DNA of 64,000 bases from Allium sativum (lineage: Eukaryota > Streptophyta > Magnoliopsida > Asparagales > Amaryllidaceae): contig CM060918.1 of the NCBI GenBank assembly GCA_030737875.1, positions 882,984,403 through 883,048,402 on the forward strand, given 5' to 3'. The notes beneath the pieces were generated by a model that worked only from the letters and a program-made list of their open reading frames with translations, was not told the DNA's origin and did no database searches. Every line of letters starts with the position of its first letter. The first letter of the stretch is position 1. Made by a program: the position numbers and the translations under genes. This document shows positions 35,901 to 48,811 of the stretch, piece after piece.

Positions 35901-38900
35901 CAACTAGGTTATATCTAAATCATTTTCAAGGTATATATAAATATATTCAAAAGGATTACAATGGTAGTGGATCATAGAGTTTTTGAAGCCTCCCTATCAA
36001 ATTCTATGATAGTACAAGGTTTGAGAAATGATTAAGAATTATACAAAGTATTTCTTTATGCTTCTTCCCCTTCCGTATAGCTTTACCAGTACTATTTGTG
36101 GATTCAATCTAAAGCCTATGAGCATGATCTAAAACTCTGTTTGTTTCCTCAAGGAGCTTACTAGCCTGTTTGTATTTAGCTTCACGTTTCTTAAAAGAAT
36201 ACGTCTCATTTTGATGTCTCTTAATTTGGGCGACATAGTAATCAGGAGAACGGTGGGCAAGGTCCTTTCACTTATCTTCGAAATATTCGAAGAATTCAAG
36301 TTTTGCCCTGTTAACCCTATCTCTTATCAAATATTCATTTAACCTTCGGGTGGTTCATCAAATAAAGTAATTTACTGTGAGACCCTATAGATTTGTCTAA
36401 ACTCGATGAGCATCGCTAGGAAAGGCAATAATGTCAGTAACGCCTCCTCTTAAAATGAATTCGAAGATCTATATGAAGCTCAGCTATCTCCTAGTTGATA
36501 TTCTAATTCTTAAATTTTGTGACAAAGTTTTTCCAATTCATGATTAAAATCAGTTGAGGGATTCACCCTAGTCTGGTGTTTTTTCTAGCAAGTTCTTTAT
36601 TATTTCAACAAGTTTAAGTTTTAAAATTTTCTTTTAATCCTTTAACCTATGGGACAACCTATTTTTTTAATGCCTTCTAAACCACTCAAAGGAGAGAGGA
36701 TTACCTTTAAATTTGAAATAAATAATCTCGTCGGGAGTCACCCATCGCTCAATTCCCATATGTTTCTGTTTTTGCTTAGAAGCTTGAGGAGAGAGGAGTT
36801 CTAACAAGGTTGTCGACAATAACTGAAGTTCCTAATAAATAGAAAAAACATCACTCAATATTTTGTGAAGTAAATTCCTTTTTCACAATAAAGTCACGAG
36901 TACATCATTTTAAGGTAAAAATTGCAATTTTAAGATAATATTCTTGTTCTTATGGTTCTACTTTTGGACTGATGGGGTACCATGTTAACCCATTAATTAA
37001 AACGAAACATCCTGTTTTCTCTAAGGTGTTTATCCTTTCTCTTCGCCTAGAAAGTCGAAGTGAAACCGAGGGCATAACATGTGTTGTACAGTTCCTTAAA
37101 AAAGTAGTGTAGTACTGACTCTGAAGTCTTAATTAAAGAAGGATTTTCTTGATAATTTCTTGTTAGCTTAGCAAATTTCAACAAGAAGTCTTAAGTAGCA
37201 GGACTGCTAGAATAATGTTTTCTATCGGCACATACCAAAATAATTCTAATAATGAAGGGGTGAGAAAACAAAGCTCTCACGCTAATGAAAATCCAGACAA
37301 TTACAAAATTCTAATATAATTTGTATAAAGTAAGTTTTATCCATTCCTAAAAAATAATCTTTTTCCACAAGAATATAAGTTTCAAGTGAAAATCAGCTAA
37401 AAAAAGTAGGCTCTCGATGAATTTCAGGTTGTTCCTAAAATAAATTGTTGATTCCCATAACTAGCTATTCTAAAGGGATAATTTCTTCAAGCAAATATCT
37501 TCATAACTGTTAGGTCATCAATGCCATGGTTTTTTAAGCCTAGATTACTTATTAGGAAAAATCATTACACTCTTAAACTCTCTTATTTCAATTTTATTTA
37601 TAAGAATTTTATTTCTAACTATCTTTTCATAAGCTAGTCCTAAACAGGTTAGAAGCTTTTTCCTAATGAAAAAATCATTTAAAGAGGCTCTAATATTATC
37701 AATCAAAGTGAATATTTTGGATATAAGACTATTCTAGGGAAGTAAGACAGAAGGACCAGGCATGAGCTATTTCCCTTTATGACTTTTGAAGAAGGGGTTT
37801 CCGTAGAAACATGATGACCATTGGCCACCTGTTATTCTATGTTGTTGGAAGCGGCGACATATTTGCCTTTCCTTAAAACATTGCCTCCTTCCAAAGGAAG
37901 GGGGATTTAACTATCACTTCCCTCTGGTTGGCTCGTCTGAGATCCCCTGCTTTGATTGGTGCTTTGGCCGTCAAAGCCGCTACTAGTTTTCCTACCATCA
38001 ATATCGTCACCTCCATCACCGCGTTTCACAAAAGAAAGTCTTTGGGAATATGACTACTGTCATCATTAGCCTCCTCCTCTGAATCTTCCCTCATAAAACC
38101 AACCTATAAAGATAAAATATTTCTCTCTTTAACAACCTCTTTTTAAGGAAAAACTCTCGCTCGATGATCATCTTCGATCTTATCTACGAATTTTTTTGGT
38201 TACAGATGGATTGTGGGTAGAGAAGTATAAATCCAGGTATTTCTTGACATTGTTGGCCTGTAGATATCTTTGAATATATCATCGATAATTTCTTTATAAG
38301 AGTCATTCAAAAAATCATCTACATTCTTCTTCGTGGTAGAGAGGGTATTAATGACTTTCGAGAGAGATTATCCTTTAACCAAAGATCTTCTTAAGGGGGG
38401 AGCATTCCTTTCTGAGGGAGGCCATTCTACTGGTCAATCGACTTTGTTCATCCTTATAGCTTTGGAGTTCTAATTATAAAGCCAGGTTCTCATCTGTAGA
38501 GATTAGGAAGACTTTTTTCCCAAAGTCACTTTTATATGGCTACATCTATGGAAACAATCAACATGGAATTTTATCCTTTCAAAGCTTGGACTTCACTTTT
38601 AATCATAGAAGTTTCTGCTTTAGAACATAAAGGTACCATCGGGAAGAATACCCAATTTTCAAAAGTTGAAAACAAGAAAAGCAGAATATGATAAAAATCC
38701 AAAGGATAACTACAACAAGAAAAGGAATACCTTAAGATGTTATTCGATAACACTTCGATACCCAGAAGGCAAGAGAGGAAATTTTTTGATAGAAGAAAGC
38801 GTGTAAGAGTTTACAACTCTCTTTACTAACTCAGTAAAATCGACCAAATGACCCAAAAGAGAGGAAGTAACAGAAGGAGGAGGCAGGGAAGGTCCCTTTT

Positions 38901-40132
38901 GCTTGAGAACTGGTGGAGGCGGGTAACTAGAAATCCTAATTACCGAGAGATCGTCACCTACTGTAAAATGCACCTCTGTCGGATTTTCGACTTCAACTGT
39001 AGGTCGAATATCTCCAATTAATGCTTTCGAAGATTTAAGGGTTTCAATGATACCCTCTCTTTCACCTTCCTTATCCAAAATGACCGTAAGAGAGTTAGAA
39101 GTTTTTGCCTTCTTTGCAACAATTATTTTTGAAAAAAATTAATTAGCCTCTTCGCGCAGTTGAGCTAGTAGATTTGAGGATAGAATCTATCAAAGTAGAT
39201 ATCCTCATTTCTAAAAAAACACGTGGCTTAATAAAAATTGGAGGAGCATAATATAACTTAAAAGGAATGACTGAAATGAACCAGAAATAGGCACTACGCA
39301 ACAACAATCATTATTCAAAGTAAAGATAAAATCCAAACTTACCGTCATGACCAAGAGTAATAGGAGACGTGACGACAAATTTTCTTTGGTCACCTAGAAC
39401 TAAATAGTGGGCCTATTTTGAAAAGAATTGGTTTATAGTACGAAGCTCGAGGATCCTCTGACCTAATGGTAGACTATTGCATTCTATTAAAATTTCAAAG
39501 TTCAACCAAATTGCCTACTTCCCAAGGTTTGTCATGGTCGTCGTTACTCTTTTGGTTACCTTTTTAATCTCGTCACTAGCGCTTATTGAGACAATGCCAT
39601 AAAACAAGCAATTAATATGATGGTAGACATTTGCATTAAAAAGGTATCATGAGAGATATGTTAATAGAAAGCTTTAAATAGTTACAAAGATCGGAGAATG
39701 CTCCAAAAATACTGGGAGGGCATTGGATGAAGATGAATTGATTTTCCCTGTCTTTCGCCTTGCTAATGTTGTCGGTAATCGGCTTCTTTTGAGGGTTAGC
39801 TCTGAAAATTCATGGGTTTATGCCACTTGACTTGGCAAGACGAACCAACTGCTCAAGGTACAAAGGGTATAGGGAGGGCCTCCATATTTTAACGAAATAA
39901 GTTCCAAATACAATAAATAAGTATAAACGTTTGGTATATGTTGAATGGTAGCAATGCATAGACGCTGGAGTAATTGAGAAATAAAATGTGGGATTTGGAA
40001 GAAGCCCTCATACCAAATATGAATAGCAGTGTAGGATAAATACCTCTCAGAACGATTGTCGATGGTGGCTTCAGCTTGAGGAGGAATGACATCATCCCCT
40101 GTCATGCAAAAGTCTTCCATGATTGCGTTCAC
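35900..40132 (-). pseudogene. Decayed - strand coding remnant, not identified
   Basis: Several - reading stretches look protein-like but are broken. At 39818-40132 a frame includes SSWFVLPSQVA. At 38740-39078 a 112-residue piece is proline-rich in the middle (SYPPPPVLKQKGPSLPPP). At 38000-38100 there is an acidic EDSEEEANDDSSH part. At 36061-36300 there is a charged, helix-forming part (SFKKREAKYKQASKLLEE) with two in-frame stops, TGA and TAG, that single changes could have made from TGG and CAG. An acidic and proline-rich linker before a coiled coil recalls transposon-borne plant mobile-domain proteins, but I cannot confirm that. No LTR or inverted ends are found around it. Confidence 0.35.
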
Positions 40133-40548
40133 TTTGTTTTATGGCCTGGTGAGTGAACATTTCGATGTGGCAGTGACCTTTTATAGAACCTTCTTTTGAG
40201 TTGATAAAGGAAACCTTTTGACTTCAGGAATAACATTCGAAGTAACTTTCTATGATACAATTTCCCTTTTACATATAATGTTGCCAGGTCACATCGTTTC
40301 ATTATTCTTAAAAATAATTATTATTAAAAATCATTATTATTATCCCCATCAAAGGTATCTTGAGATAGTCGATGATATCGTTAGCGACATATTTCCTTTG
40401 GGGGAAATAACTTAGAAACTGTTAGCCATAAATAAGGTTAACACCCTGTAGTCATTTTCAATACACAAATTTTGAAAGAAAAGGCTTCCACATTAGTCTT
40501 ATCGTCACTAATCATTTCGAAATAACGATACATTTTATCCTTTAATAT
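40133..40548. other. Flank of the old - element, nothing recognised
   Basis: AT-rich. The + open frame at 40218-40415 matches nothing I know. The last five bases before the LTR are AATAT, the expected left target copy, but the right copy is outside the window. Confidence 0.4.
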
Positions 40549-42907
40549 TGTAACAACCCGAATTCCGAAAGACCGGTTTTTTTTTTAAATTATAATCTAC
40601 CGTAACCCGTGTTGGTTTGCTCTAGTATCTTGCAGAAAAGACAGAGACATAAAATATGTTGTAGCTCCGAAAAATATCTCACAGCAAAATGAATAAAATA
40701 TAATATAATCAAAGTATAGCCTTACCGTACTAATAATACCGCCTTACCAGTATCCACAGCTATCATGCCTCTGCCACAAATCTAACCTACGAGTATGTTT
40801 TGAGGAGGGGGTTAGAACAAAAGTTCTGGTGACTAGATTTAAACTATATACTTTAGATAATCCTACATATACTGTTCAATCACATTTTCTTATTTATTAG
40901 GTTACTTGGGTTAACAGCACTCAAGGCTTACACACACGTCGTACCCATTTACTTCCCAGTGGATTAACATAATACAATATATATGTAGCTACCCCTTAAT
41001 ATTGAGGTACACCCCATGATACCCCACTCGCACGGTCTCCACCATAGTGCCATAGAAATGAACGCATTCCTTCATCCTACTTCGGAGTGACGTATAGATC
41101 TCTACATAACAATGTTATGTTCCACATATTTTTTTCATTACTGTGCTACGTAAGCGTATGGACTGCCACCTTCGATCGAATCAGATTCCATACCAGAGTA
41201 ATGCCCTCAAGTCTACGATACACCACCCATAGCAGACATGCATGTATCTAGACTTCCCACGTATGTATCGTCAATCGTATTCTATGCGTTAACCGCACAT
41301 AATGTGCACCGAGTTCCGTGGCAGGGCTACACAAGAAACACGGAACTCGGTCGGGAGCTTTTCCATATACGTATAGGCCCGCCTTTAAGAGCCTCAAAAT
41401 ACAGATATTCCTAGGGTCTGTTTTTCATGGTGGCTTTGGCCCAACCTCGGCCCCTCCCTCAACTTGTAAAGACTACAAGAGCTAAGCGACTTGCCCTTAA
41501 CAAACAATCCAAACATCCAGTTGGTGTCTCCCCTCAGCCGCTGTACCTCGATAGTGAAAGGTGAATGGTCTATTGGGTTTAGCTCTAGTCTTTTCGCATC
41601 CCACTGGCTGCCGATGACGGGTAACCGACGATCTACTATACTTATTGGTCCTGACCTCTGCCTCCTCGTTGAGGCGATCACCGTATCACACTAGTGTCAC
41701 CTCATCACAACAATCTGACTGCAAGGCTACTTTTGTCGTCAAGGCCCACCCACTTGGTAGTAACATGCAGACCCAACCTCTGCGAGCACAGCCTAAACAT
41801 CTGCCACCACACAGAGGACTACCAGGAGCACCTTACGTATCTCAGGAAGCCGCGTGCTTCCTCTTCCAGTCCTTTAAAGCCGATAGAATAATCAGATGAA
41901 CCTGTACTCCCCTTGTGCCTTATAACACCACGTTGATCTACCCCGTTGGGTTATTCACCCTCAATCGTGCGGAGTGGTCCAAGCGCCTCGTTTTAATATG
42001 TTATTAGACCCTACGTCTAAACATTCCTTTATGCGCTTGCTTTACCTCACCAGGTTTCCACTTAACTTGGTTATTCCTATTCACATTGACTTCTTATTCA
42101 AGTTACCAAGTTCCTCTTGCTTATTAGTTTTAGTCATATAACTTAACTCATTTAAGTTTATTAATAAACCCACAACATGTTATCCTCTAGATTGTGATCC
42201 AAGGTCTGTAATACACAATCCCTTTATATCCTTATTTGATTTAAAGGTTACAACATGTTCTACTTAATATGTAATTAAGTACATCTCAATTCACTTGTTT
42301 TCTATTAAATATGTCACGTATCATTTGTTATTAAATATAACTTATTTCATTTCATAAGTTGCCTCATTCTTTCTTATTTAATCATAATTCCATCTTACAC
42401 TATCACTACAACTTATCGTTGTTTAATTATTAACTTAGTTCTCTTAATCGAGGTTTACTAATAAGTCTCCTTTCCATTTATTATAACCTATGCTATAATT
42501 TCCTCTTATTTCTAGGACAAGCCTTAACATATTATTCTTATCAGCATATTTCAGGTTTCCAAGATTTCAAATTACTTAATTTATAATTAAGTACAACTTC
42601 TTTCATTTCATAAATTTTCCCCATTTACTGATTAATTAATTTACAATTGAGTACCATTTTTCTCATTACACAAGTTGTCTCATTTTCTCACTGGTTTATT
42701 ATAACCTAAGTTATAATATCCACTTTTCCCTAGGATAAGTCAACCTATTATATAAGATTCTCATTAATGTTATTTATTTATAATTGGTTATTATCATTCC
42801 CCGTTCATTCCCTTTCCGTTATAGTTGTAATTATCCTTCATTCAATTCCATTTATTTCCATTAATTACAATTAATACTGTTTATCAGTCCTGCTATATAT
42901 ATATATA

Positions 42908-43010
42908 TGCATTAGACCTCTCACATTAAGCCTACACTTATGGATGCTGGATTTTCCAGGCGGTTTCGAGCAGACTCTACCACAAGTTGACTTAACCTCG
43001 TGTCTTAGCA
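42908..43010 (-). other. Structured LTR module B1
   Basis: P1 AGAC/GTCT plus TGC/GCA with a small internal loop, P2 TTAAG/CTTAA, P3 CTTATGG/CCACAAG (one mismatch). Kept tracts CTCTCACA and ACCTCG. The apical part is CCAGGCGGTTTCGAGCAG. Confidence 0.65.
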
Positions 43011-43030
43011 CCACTACATGTTTTATTTAT

Positions 43031-43137
43031 GCACTTAGACCCCTCACATTAGATTTACCACTAGTGGATGCTGGATATGCTGGGCAATTCCGGTCAGACA
43101 TCTACCACAAGTGTAATCTAACCTTGTGTTTAAACGC
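43031..43137 (-). other. Structured LTR module B2
   Basis: P1 GCACTTAGAC/GTTTAAACGC (two mismatches, one wobble), P2 TTAGATT/AATCTAA, P3 CACTAGTGG/CCACAAGTG (one mismatch). It lies 20 bp from B1, the same spacing as A1-A2. Confidence 0.7.
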
Positions 43138-44776
43138 GGTTATAATTTACTATTTACTGTAAATTTCCTATATTTTACAAGTCATCATATTAAACCCATT
43201 TTTTGTCACATGTTCTTTCTAACATACAATAAATTCTACTCTAACATGTAATCATTTAATCATGTAATTGTTCAAATCAACAAACTAACATATAATTATC
43301 TCAATTTCTACCTTTAATGGTCCACTTACATAAATGTCACAAGTTAACATGAAATGAAACAACAGTAATCACTACACATATTTCGACAAGTTTATATTTC
43401 AACATATGAATTTTCCCACATATTAATATCTTAAAATATTAATATTCCAACATGTCATATTTGTCACTTTATTCTATTTAACATATGTTTAAACATTTCA
43501 ACATATCATATTTCAACATGTCATATATAACATCTCAATGCTTTTTAATTGTTCTATCAAATTCACATCGTGTAATAACGGGGAATGTTAAACGATAATA
43601 TATCATTATAAAAAATGATATAACTTAAATCCACACACCTAATTTGCTTTTCAAATCCTGGATCTGGTCCAGATCTAGCATTCCATGGTTTCCCCCTAAT
43701 TGGATTCAAAACCTAACAATCATGGATTCATAATTTTTACTAAAAGAAAAAGAGAAGAAAGAGGAAGAAAATTGAATAGACCAGATCTAGAAAATTACCT
43801 CACTTCGCATATGATTCTGAACATCTTTTAATTAGCGTCAATTCTTTTCGTCCAGATCTTGATTTAGAATTTTTCCTAAACTAATAATCTTAATTTTAAG
43901 AAGAGATAAGGAGGAAGAAGAATGAAAGAGCTTTTGCATTGTCTCAAAAATGTGAGATTTAGCTAGGCTCTGCTAGCCTATTTATAGGTGTTCATGATCT
44001 TATCGTACACGCAGCACTGAGTCAGCATTGAACTTGGTTAAAAAAAGTCCAGATTCATCTTTTAATGTTTATAACATTTACTTTTTAGATGATCGATCTC
44101 TTTCATGTTTTGCTCTTTTATACTTTATTTTACGCTATGTGTGTGTGTGTATATATAATATTAATGTTTTGGAGCGTTTAATAGCTTCCTTGTTTTGCTC
44201 TTTTTAAATTAATTGTGCCTATTATCCTTCTTTAACTAATTACATGCTATTAATCTTTTACTTTTTAATTTCGAATGTTATGTGTATATAATTATACACA
44301 TCCTCCTTTATTTTATTTTATTACATGCCTTATCTTTTTATTTAATGCAATCATTTTACCATGTTTCCTTTCTCCTTATTTCAATCAATCCATTGCATTA
44401 ATTTAGTGCATGTATTATCTTCTCATTGGTTTTGAATAGATTTGAATTATATTCATATATAAGGTCCTTACGTATACAAAACTTGTAATAACCGTTTATG
44501 CGTATATATATACGCATAATTTTCGTTTCATTTTCAAAATTCAAAAAGTATTGCACTGTTATTTGATTCTTTCCATATTTCTATGATCTCAGCCTTATCT
44601 TGAATTTTATCTCTTGTATATATATATATTCCTATATATATACATGTATATTCTCATACACCTATATACATATATTTTCTTTACTTATATGTATATTTTT
44701 CCTTTATATGTGCATTTGTACATATTTGCTCTTATGAACATGTGTCATTTTAGCTGTTCCCTTAAAACAAAAATAT

Positions 44777-44850
44777 GACGGCGGCGGGGATCAAACTCTG
44801 CACCTCTTGTATGCAAGTCACATGTTCTAACCAACTGGGCTACCAAGGCT
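44777..44850 (-). other. tRNA-like segment with Pol III A and B boxes
   Basis: On -, the A box is TAGCCCAGTTGG (44831-44842) and the B-box-like part AGTTTGATCC (44788-44797) differs from the consensus GGTTCGANTCC by C to T. The anticodon region TTGCATACAAGAGG recalls plant tRNA-Ala(TGC). The acceptor ends do not pair and the anticodon loop is too short, so it is not a working tRNA. It may be a tRNA-derived SINE head or a relic in the LTR U3 region. Confidence 0.5.
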
Positions 44851-45166
44851 ATTGTTAACAAGACCTGGAACAATGGTAATTATTGTTCTCCTCTTACTTC
44901 TCTTTTTCATGTTTATTACAATATTAAAGTTAAACCATTGCACGAATCTTTTTCTTTTATTATTAATGCATAATCAGTGCATGCAACATGTTTACACTAC
45001 ATGCAACCAATCCTTTCTTTCTTTTAATGCATGCGTAACATTTTTATTCGCATTAATATTTTCTTCTTTTTAAATGTATATATCAATGCATATATATATA
45101 TATACACACACACACACATATGCATTATTAAATTATTTTAATTGTTACAAAATGCAGGGTGTTACA

Positions 45167-46871
45167 TTCTCCCACCTTTAGGAAATTTCATCCCCGTAAT
45201 TTGGTAAGGGTAAAAATTAATTAACCCCTCGCATATTATACATCCATTATGTGTGCATCCAATTTTGGAAACATTGCGCGCTTATGCAAAGTGAAATACA
45301 AAATAATAATACATGTATGTCAAAGCGGTACCTCGTATGTGTATGCAAATTTTACAAAAATCCTTTTAAATCATGATGCTCACATCCTAAATATACTGGC
45401 AGTTCTACATGAATGCAATATTTTGGAAATCAAAATTCTTTTTCATCCAAATTTTCCCACACTCTTACTGTGTAAGAGTGTAGTTCATCCAATTTTTGCA
45501 TCCCAAAATCCTACAAACCAACTTTATTTTTCGAATTTCAGAAAAATCCAATTTTCTAAATTCGATTTATTATGTTAAAAAAATGTAGAAAATGAAAAAT
45601 TTCACACCTTCCGTTTATCTTTTATATACCTTTTTCCAATCTTACTTGGATTTTATGTAACTATTTATAAAGATTCCCTATTTTCCTATCAAAGTACAAC
45701 CCACATAAGAAAATTTTCTTTTGTTACAACTTTTCTTTTTCATTTTATCTTGGAAATTTTTATTCTTATCCATCTTTCTTTAACTGTCATGTTTGTTGCT
45801 TTACTGAATTTGCTGTTTCCTTGTTTAGTTGTACCATTTCTCTTTTCTTGGCTTATTTAATCATCCAATCTAAGTTTAGTTTTCAAATGAGCCTTCTAGT
45901 CATTCAACTAAAACAGGAGAACAAACACCCTACATTGCTACTACTATGGGCCTAGAATCTCGGGACTATGTTCCCCTCAGATAGAAAAGTCCAAACCATG
46001 GGATCCACGACAGGTTTAGGGGTTACCTTAACTACCTAAGAAGAACAAAATAATGGAATGATCCCAACAGAAATGTAGTAATGGGTTTTACCCCTAATAT
46101 GAAAATTAGAAACATGATCTAAACACTTACTTGCCCTTTTTACTATCTAGTGGTCATCACTAGTCCTAGCTGTGTACTAACAATTATTTCAAGCAACACC
46201 CTAGGCTTTTCAATGCTTACGCATTCAACGGGAACTAACCATTATTCCAAGATAATTCTCGCTATTTACTTCATAGCCTTAAAACCTTTTCCCATCTTCC
46301 TTAGGCACTAATCCTTACCTACTCCATACTTTTAAAACACGGTTTGGCCTTTTCATTTAAATTTTTCGTCCAAAAATTAGAAGTGCTAAAATTTTATTTT
46401 CCTCATAAAAACTTACTTTTGCCAAACCATAAAACATGTCATCTTAAAAAGAATGTAAATATTTTTTTCAAATCATAAAAACGGGAGTAGATACGGACAA
46501 CTGTTTTCTCAACCAGGTTTACGACTTGTTCTTGCCTATAAGGTTGGCTCAGTTTCTTACTACAAGGTGCAAACATCCACTCTATTCTTGATTTCGACAA
46601 CTTATTTTTTCCACCCAACAAAATTTTCTCTTTTAAACAATTTATCAAAAATGATTGTCAAAAGAATAGAGACTTCTAAACTTTCTTTATTAAAAATTCT
46701 TGTATGAAATATAACAAGAAAACTTGCGAGCTATACATGCTCTATAATATGCACCTTTTACTGAGAGAATTTTACTTTAGACAAAGTTTTCGCAAGAAAT
46801 CACTATTCACAAAATATACCCCATTTTACTTAAAACTCAATATGTATACTTCACATATTTAAAACTATAAC
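45167..46871 (-). mobile_element. Interior of the old - element (first part), non-coding
   Basis: Begins with a polypurine tract on - (complement of 45167-45182 is CCTAAAGGTGGGAGAA), followed by the pre-polypurine signature in weak form. No gag or pol motif. Open frames at 45249-45578 and 46439-46648 are unrecognised. It is interrupted at 46871/46872 by the young element and resumes at 58625. Confidence 0.6.
46867..46871. repeat. Target site duplication ATAAC, left copy
   Basis: Identical to 58620-58624. It marks the insertion point of the 11.7-kb element. Confidence 0.9.
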
Positions 46872-48006
46872 TGAAACACCCCACCTCCGTTAGAGTCACT
46901 CTCAAAGGGAATGCCCTAATTTTGGTGGAGGTTTATAAGTATAAGTCACAGATATACAAGACAGATATAAGAACACATATTTGTAAGCAGCGGAAAAATA
47001 AGAACTTTTATTTTATAAAAGCAAATACGTGTTACAACAACATCACCATAATTGTCTTACATCCTTTCCAAAAACACAACATAACACTTTCATAATCTGT
47101 CTTGATTACATTATTTAAAGAAGCATAAATAAAGCATAGATAAACTGCAAAAGGCCCATAGAGTTTGTACAAAGCCATAGTTCAAAGCGAAAAAGTCCAA
47201 GCAATACATTTCTCTTCTTCAAGCTGGATGTTAATGCTGGTCAAGCTGCAGTGTTCCCTCCCTGTGGACCTGGGGGGGGGGGGGGAACGGAAGAAAAGAA
47301 GACGAAAGAAAAGTAGAGTCAGACATAAAGCCTGAGTAAGTCTAGTACTATTTTGTCTATGAATAAAGAACTGGGTATGATAAGTATAAACAAGAAGTGG
47401 GAAAGCACTATAAACTTGGTTAAGTTGTCTAGGGTCGAATATACTATCGTACCCCATGTAAATCTCTGAACCCATATAAATTAGTTCCCAACAGGCACCC
47501 CATAATCAGGGTGAAGTGATCCATTTTACGATGATCGGCTCCTACTTGCATAGTTACATGTGTCTTATGGCCCCCGATGTTGTAGTTACCTATGCTGGTC
47601 CCACCATGGGGTGTATCAAGTCCCATGGCGGCGGCCTGGCACAATCCTAGAGTGCACAGGTATGCTACTGGTGTCCAGTGCCTTATTTTTCTGCGCCGGA
47701 GTGTGTGCACGCCCGCACCCCGTTAGAACCTACACTGCTACACCACCGCCGTCGATTTGACCTCTTACAATCAGCCCAGTAATCGTGCCCCACCCTGCCT
47801 AGTTTCAGGGTTTCCTGATACACCTTCTAGGGTTACTGCTGAAAAGGGTCCCCCGTTACTAGGTTTTCTATCTCTAACCACATGCTAAGTTGGTTAAGTG
47901 TTTTCTAACCTAACCCCACCAGTCCGTTTAGTTTAGCATGTTCCATTTTGATTAAGTCTTTAGTTCACTTAATCCTAACAATCCTGACTCAGCCTTAATT
48001 GTCTTA

Positions 48007-48112
48007 TTAAGGCCCTGACCTCTCACATTAGACAGGTATTGTTGTGGCTGCCTGTTGCCGGTTGGTTCCGGGCAGTCTTACGCCACAACTCAGTCTAACC
48101 TCGGGTCCTTAT
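48007..48112 (-). other. Structured LTR module C1
   Basis: P1 GACC/GGTC and TAAG/CTTA around a bulge, P2 TTAGAC/GTCTAA, P3 GTTGTGGC/GCCACAAC (both perfect). Kept tracts CTCTCACA and ACCTCGG. The apical part is TGCCGGTTGGTTCCGGGCAG. An identical copy lies at 56445-56550. Confidence 0.75.
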
Positions 48113-48121
48113 CGGGCTCCA

Positions 48122-48223
48122 TGTTTAACCTCCCACATTGGATAGGTATTGTTGTGACTACTGGACAGCCGGGCGGTTCCGGGCAGGTTTACATCACAAC
48201 TCAATCCAACCTCGGGTTAAACA
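48122..48223 (-). other. Structured LTR module C2
   Basis: P1 TGTTTAACC/GGTTAAACA (48122-48130 with 48215-48223), P2 TTGGAT/ATCCAA, P3 GTTGTGA/TCACAAC, all perfect. Compared with C1, two P2 pairs and one P3 pair changed on both sides. It lies about 10 bp from C1. An identical copy lies at 56560-56661. Confidence 0.78.
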
Positions 48224-48707
48224 CATCGTATGTTCTACATTTACATATTTTGTCTTTCTTCTTTATTTATATGTAAATATTTGCGGCCCATTATTAAGTT
48301 AATGGTGTAAAGGTTACACCAATCATGGGCCCAACCCATACTTGAATTTGGGCCCTTCTACTTTATATTTTCATTTATTAATTAATTTAGCCCAACGTTA
48401 TTTTCCCCCGTTTAATACGTTCGTTTATATGTTGGGCTTAACCTTTTTAAGCCCAACTTAGCCATGCGAAAGAGGGGAGGCTTAAAGCGTGATTACATAC
48501 ACAAAAAGGGGAAGGTGAACGTATGAACTTGCAATATGACATTGGAAATACAAAATAGAAACTGGTGTACTTGCATAGTAGTAACATATACTTTGATCAT
48601 AAAAGCATAAGTGACATGAATCAAACCATGTAAACTTGTAGTTAAGTTAAGAATATCACTATTAACATATGGGCTTAACTACAACATGAACCTATATTTT
48701 TGTTTAG

Positions 48708-48811
48708 GCATAATGTCAAACATAAGCATGGCATAAATATTTCTAACATAAGCATGGCATAATGTCAAACATAAGCATGGCATAATGTCAAACATAAGCA
48801 TGGCATAAGTA
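48708..48811. repeat. 23-bp tandem repeat in LTR
   Basis: About four units of CATAAGCATGGCATAATGTC plus AAA, one of them with an inserted AATATTTCTAA variant. The same array is at about 57146-57249 in the other LTR. Confidence 0.8.

Larger units (their letters stand above)
40549..45166 (-). repeat. Left LTR (3' LTR) of old - Ty3/gypsy element, 4.6 kb
   Basis: Starts TGTAACAACCCGAATTCCG and ends ...GCAGGGTGTTACA. Its first 1.2 kb match 59121-60329 with about one change in ten. TATA on - near 43978-43991 (complement CACCTATAAATAGG). It contains structured modules at 42908-43010 and 43031-43137, and a tRNA-like segment at 44777-44850. Open frames at 41394-41899, 42944 and 44852 lie inside the LTR and are not genes. 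Confidence 0.75.

Noticed and set aside
44777..44850. Functional tRNA-Ala gene
   Set aside because: The acceptor arms do not pair and the anticodon loop has the wrong size.
47182..47710. Minus-strand open frames repeated at 55668-56148
   Set aside because: They are duplicated because they lie in both LTRs. There is no protein similarity and they pass through non-coding LTR features.
22418..48223. Hammerhead, HDV or twister ribozyme for the structured modules
   Set aside because: I see no hammerhead core (CUGAUGA with GAAA), no clear HDV pseudoknot, and only a loose likeness to twister internal loops. I therefore do not name a class.
48708..48811. CRISPR-like array
   Set aside because: It is a plain short tandem repeat without unique spacers in a plant LTR.
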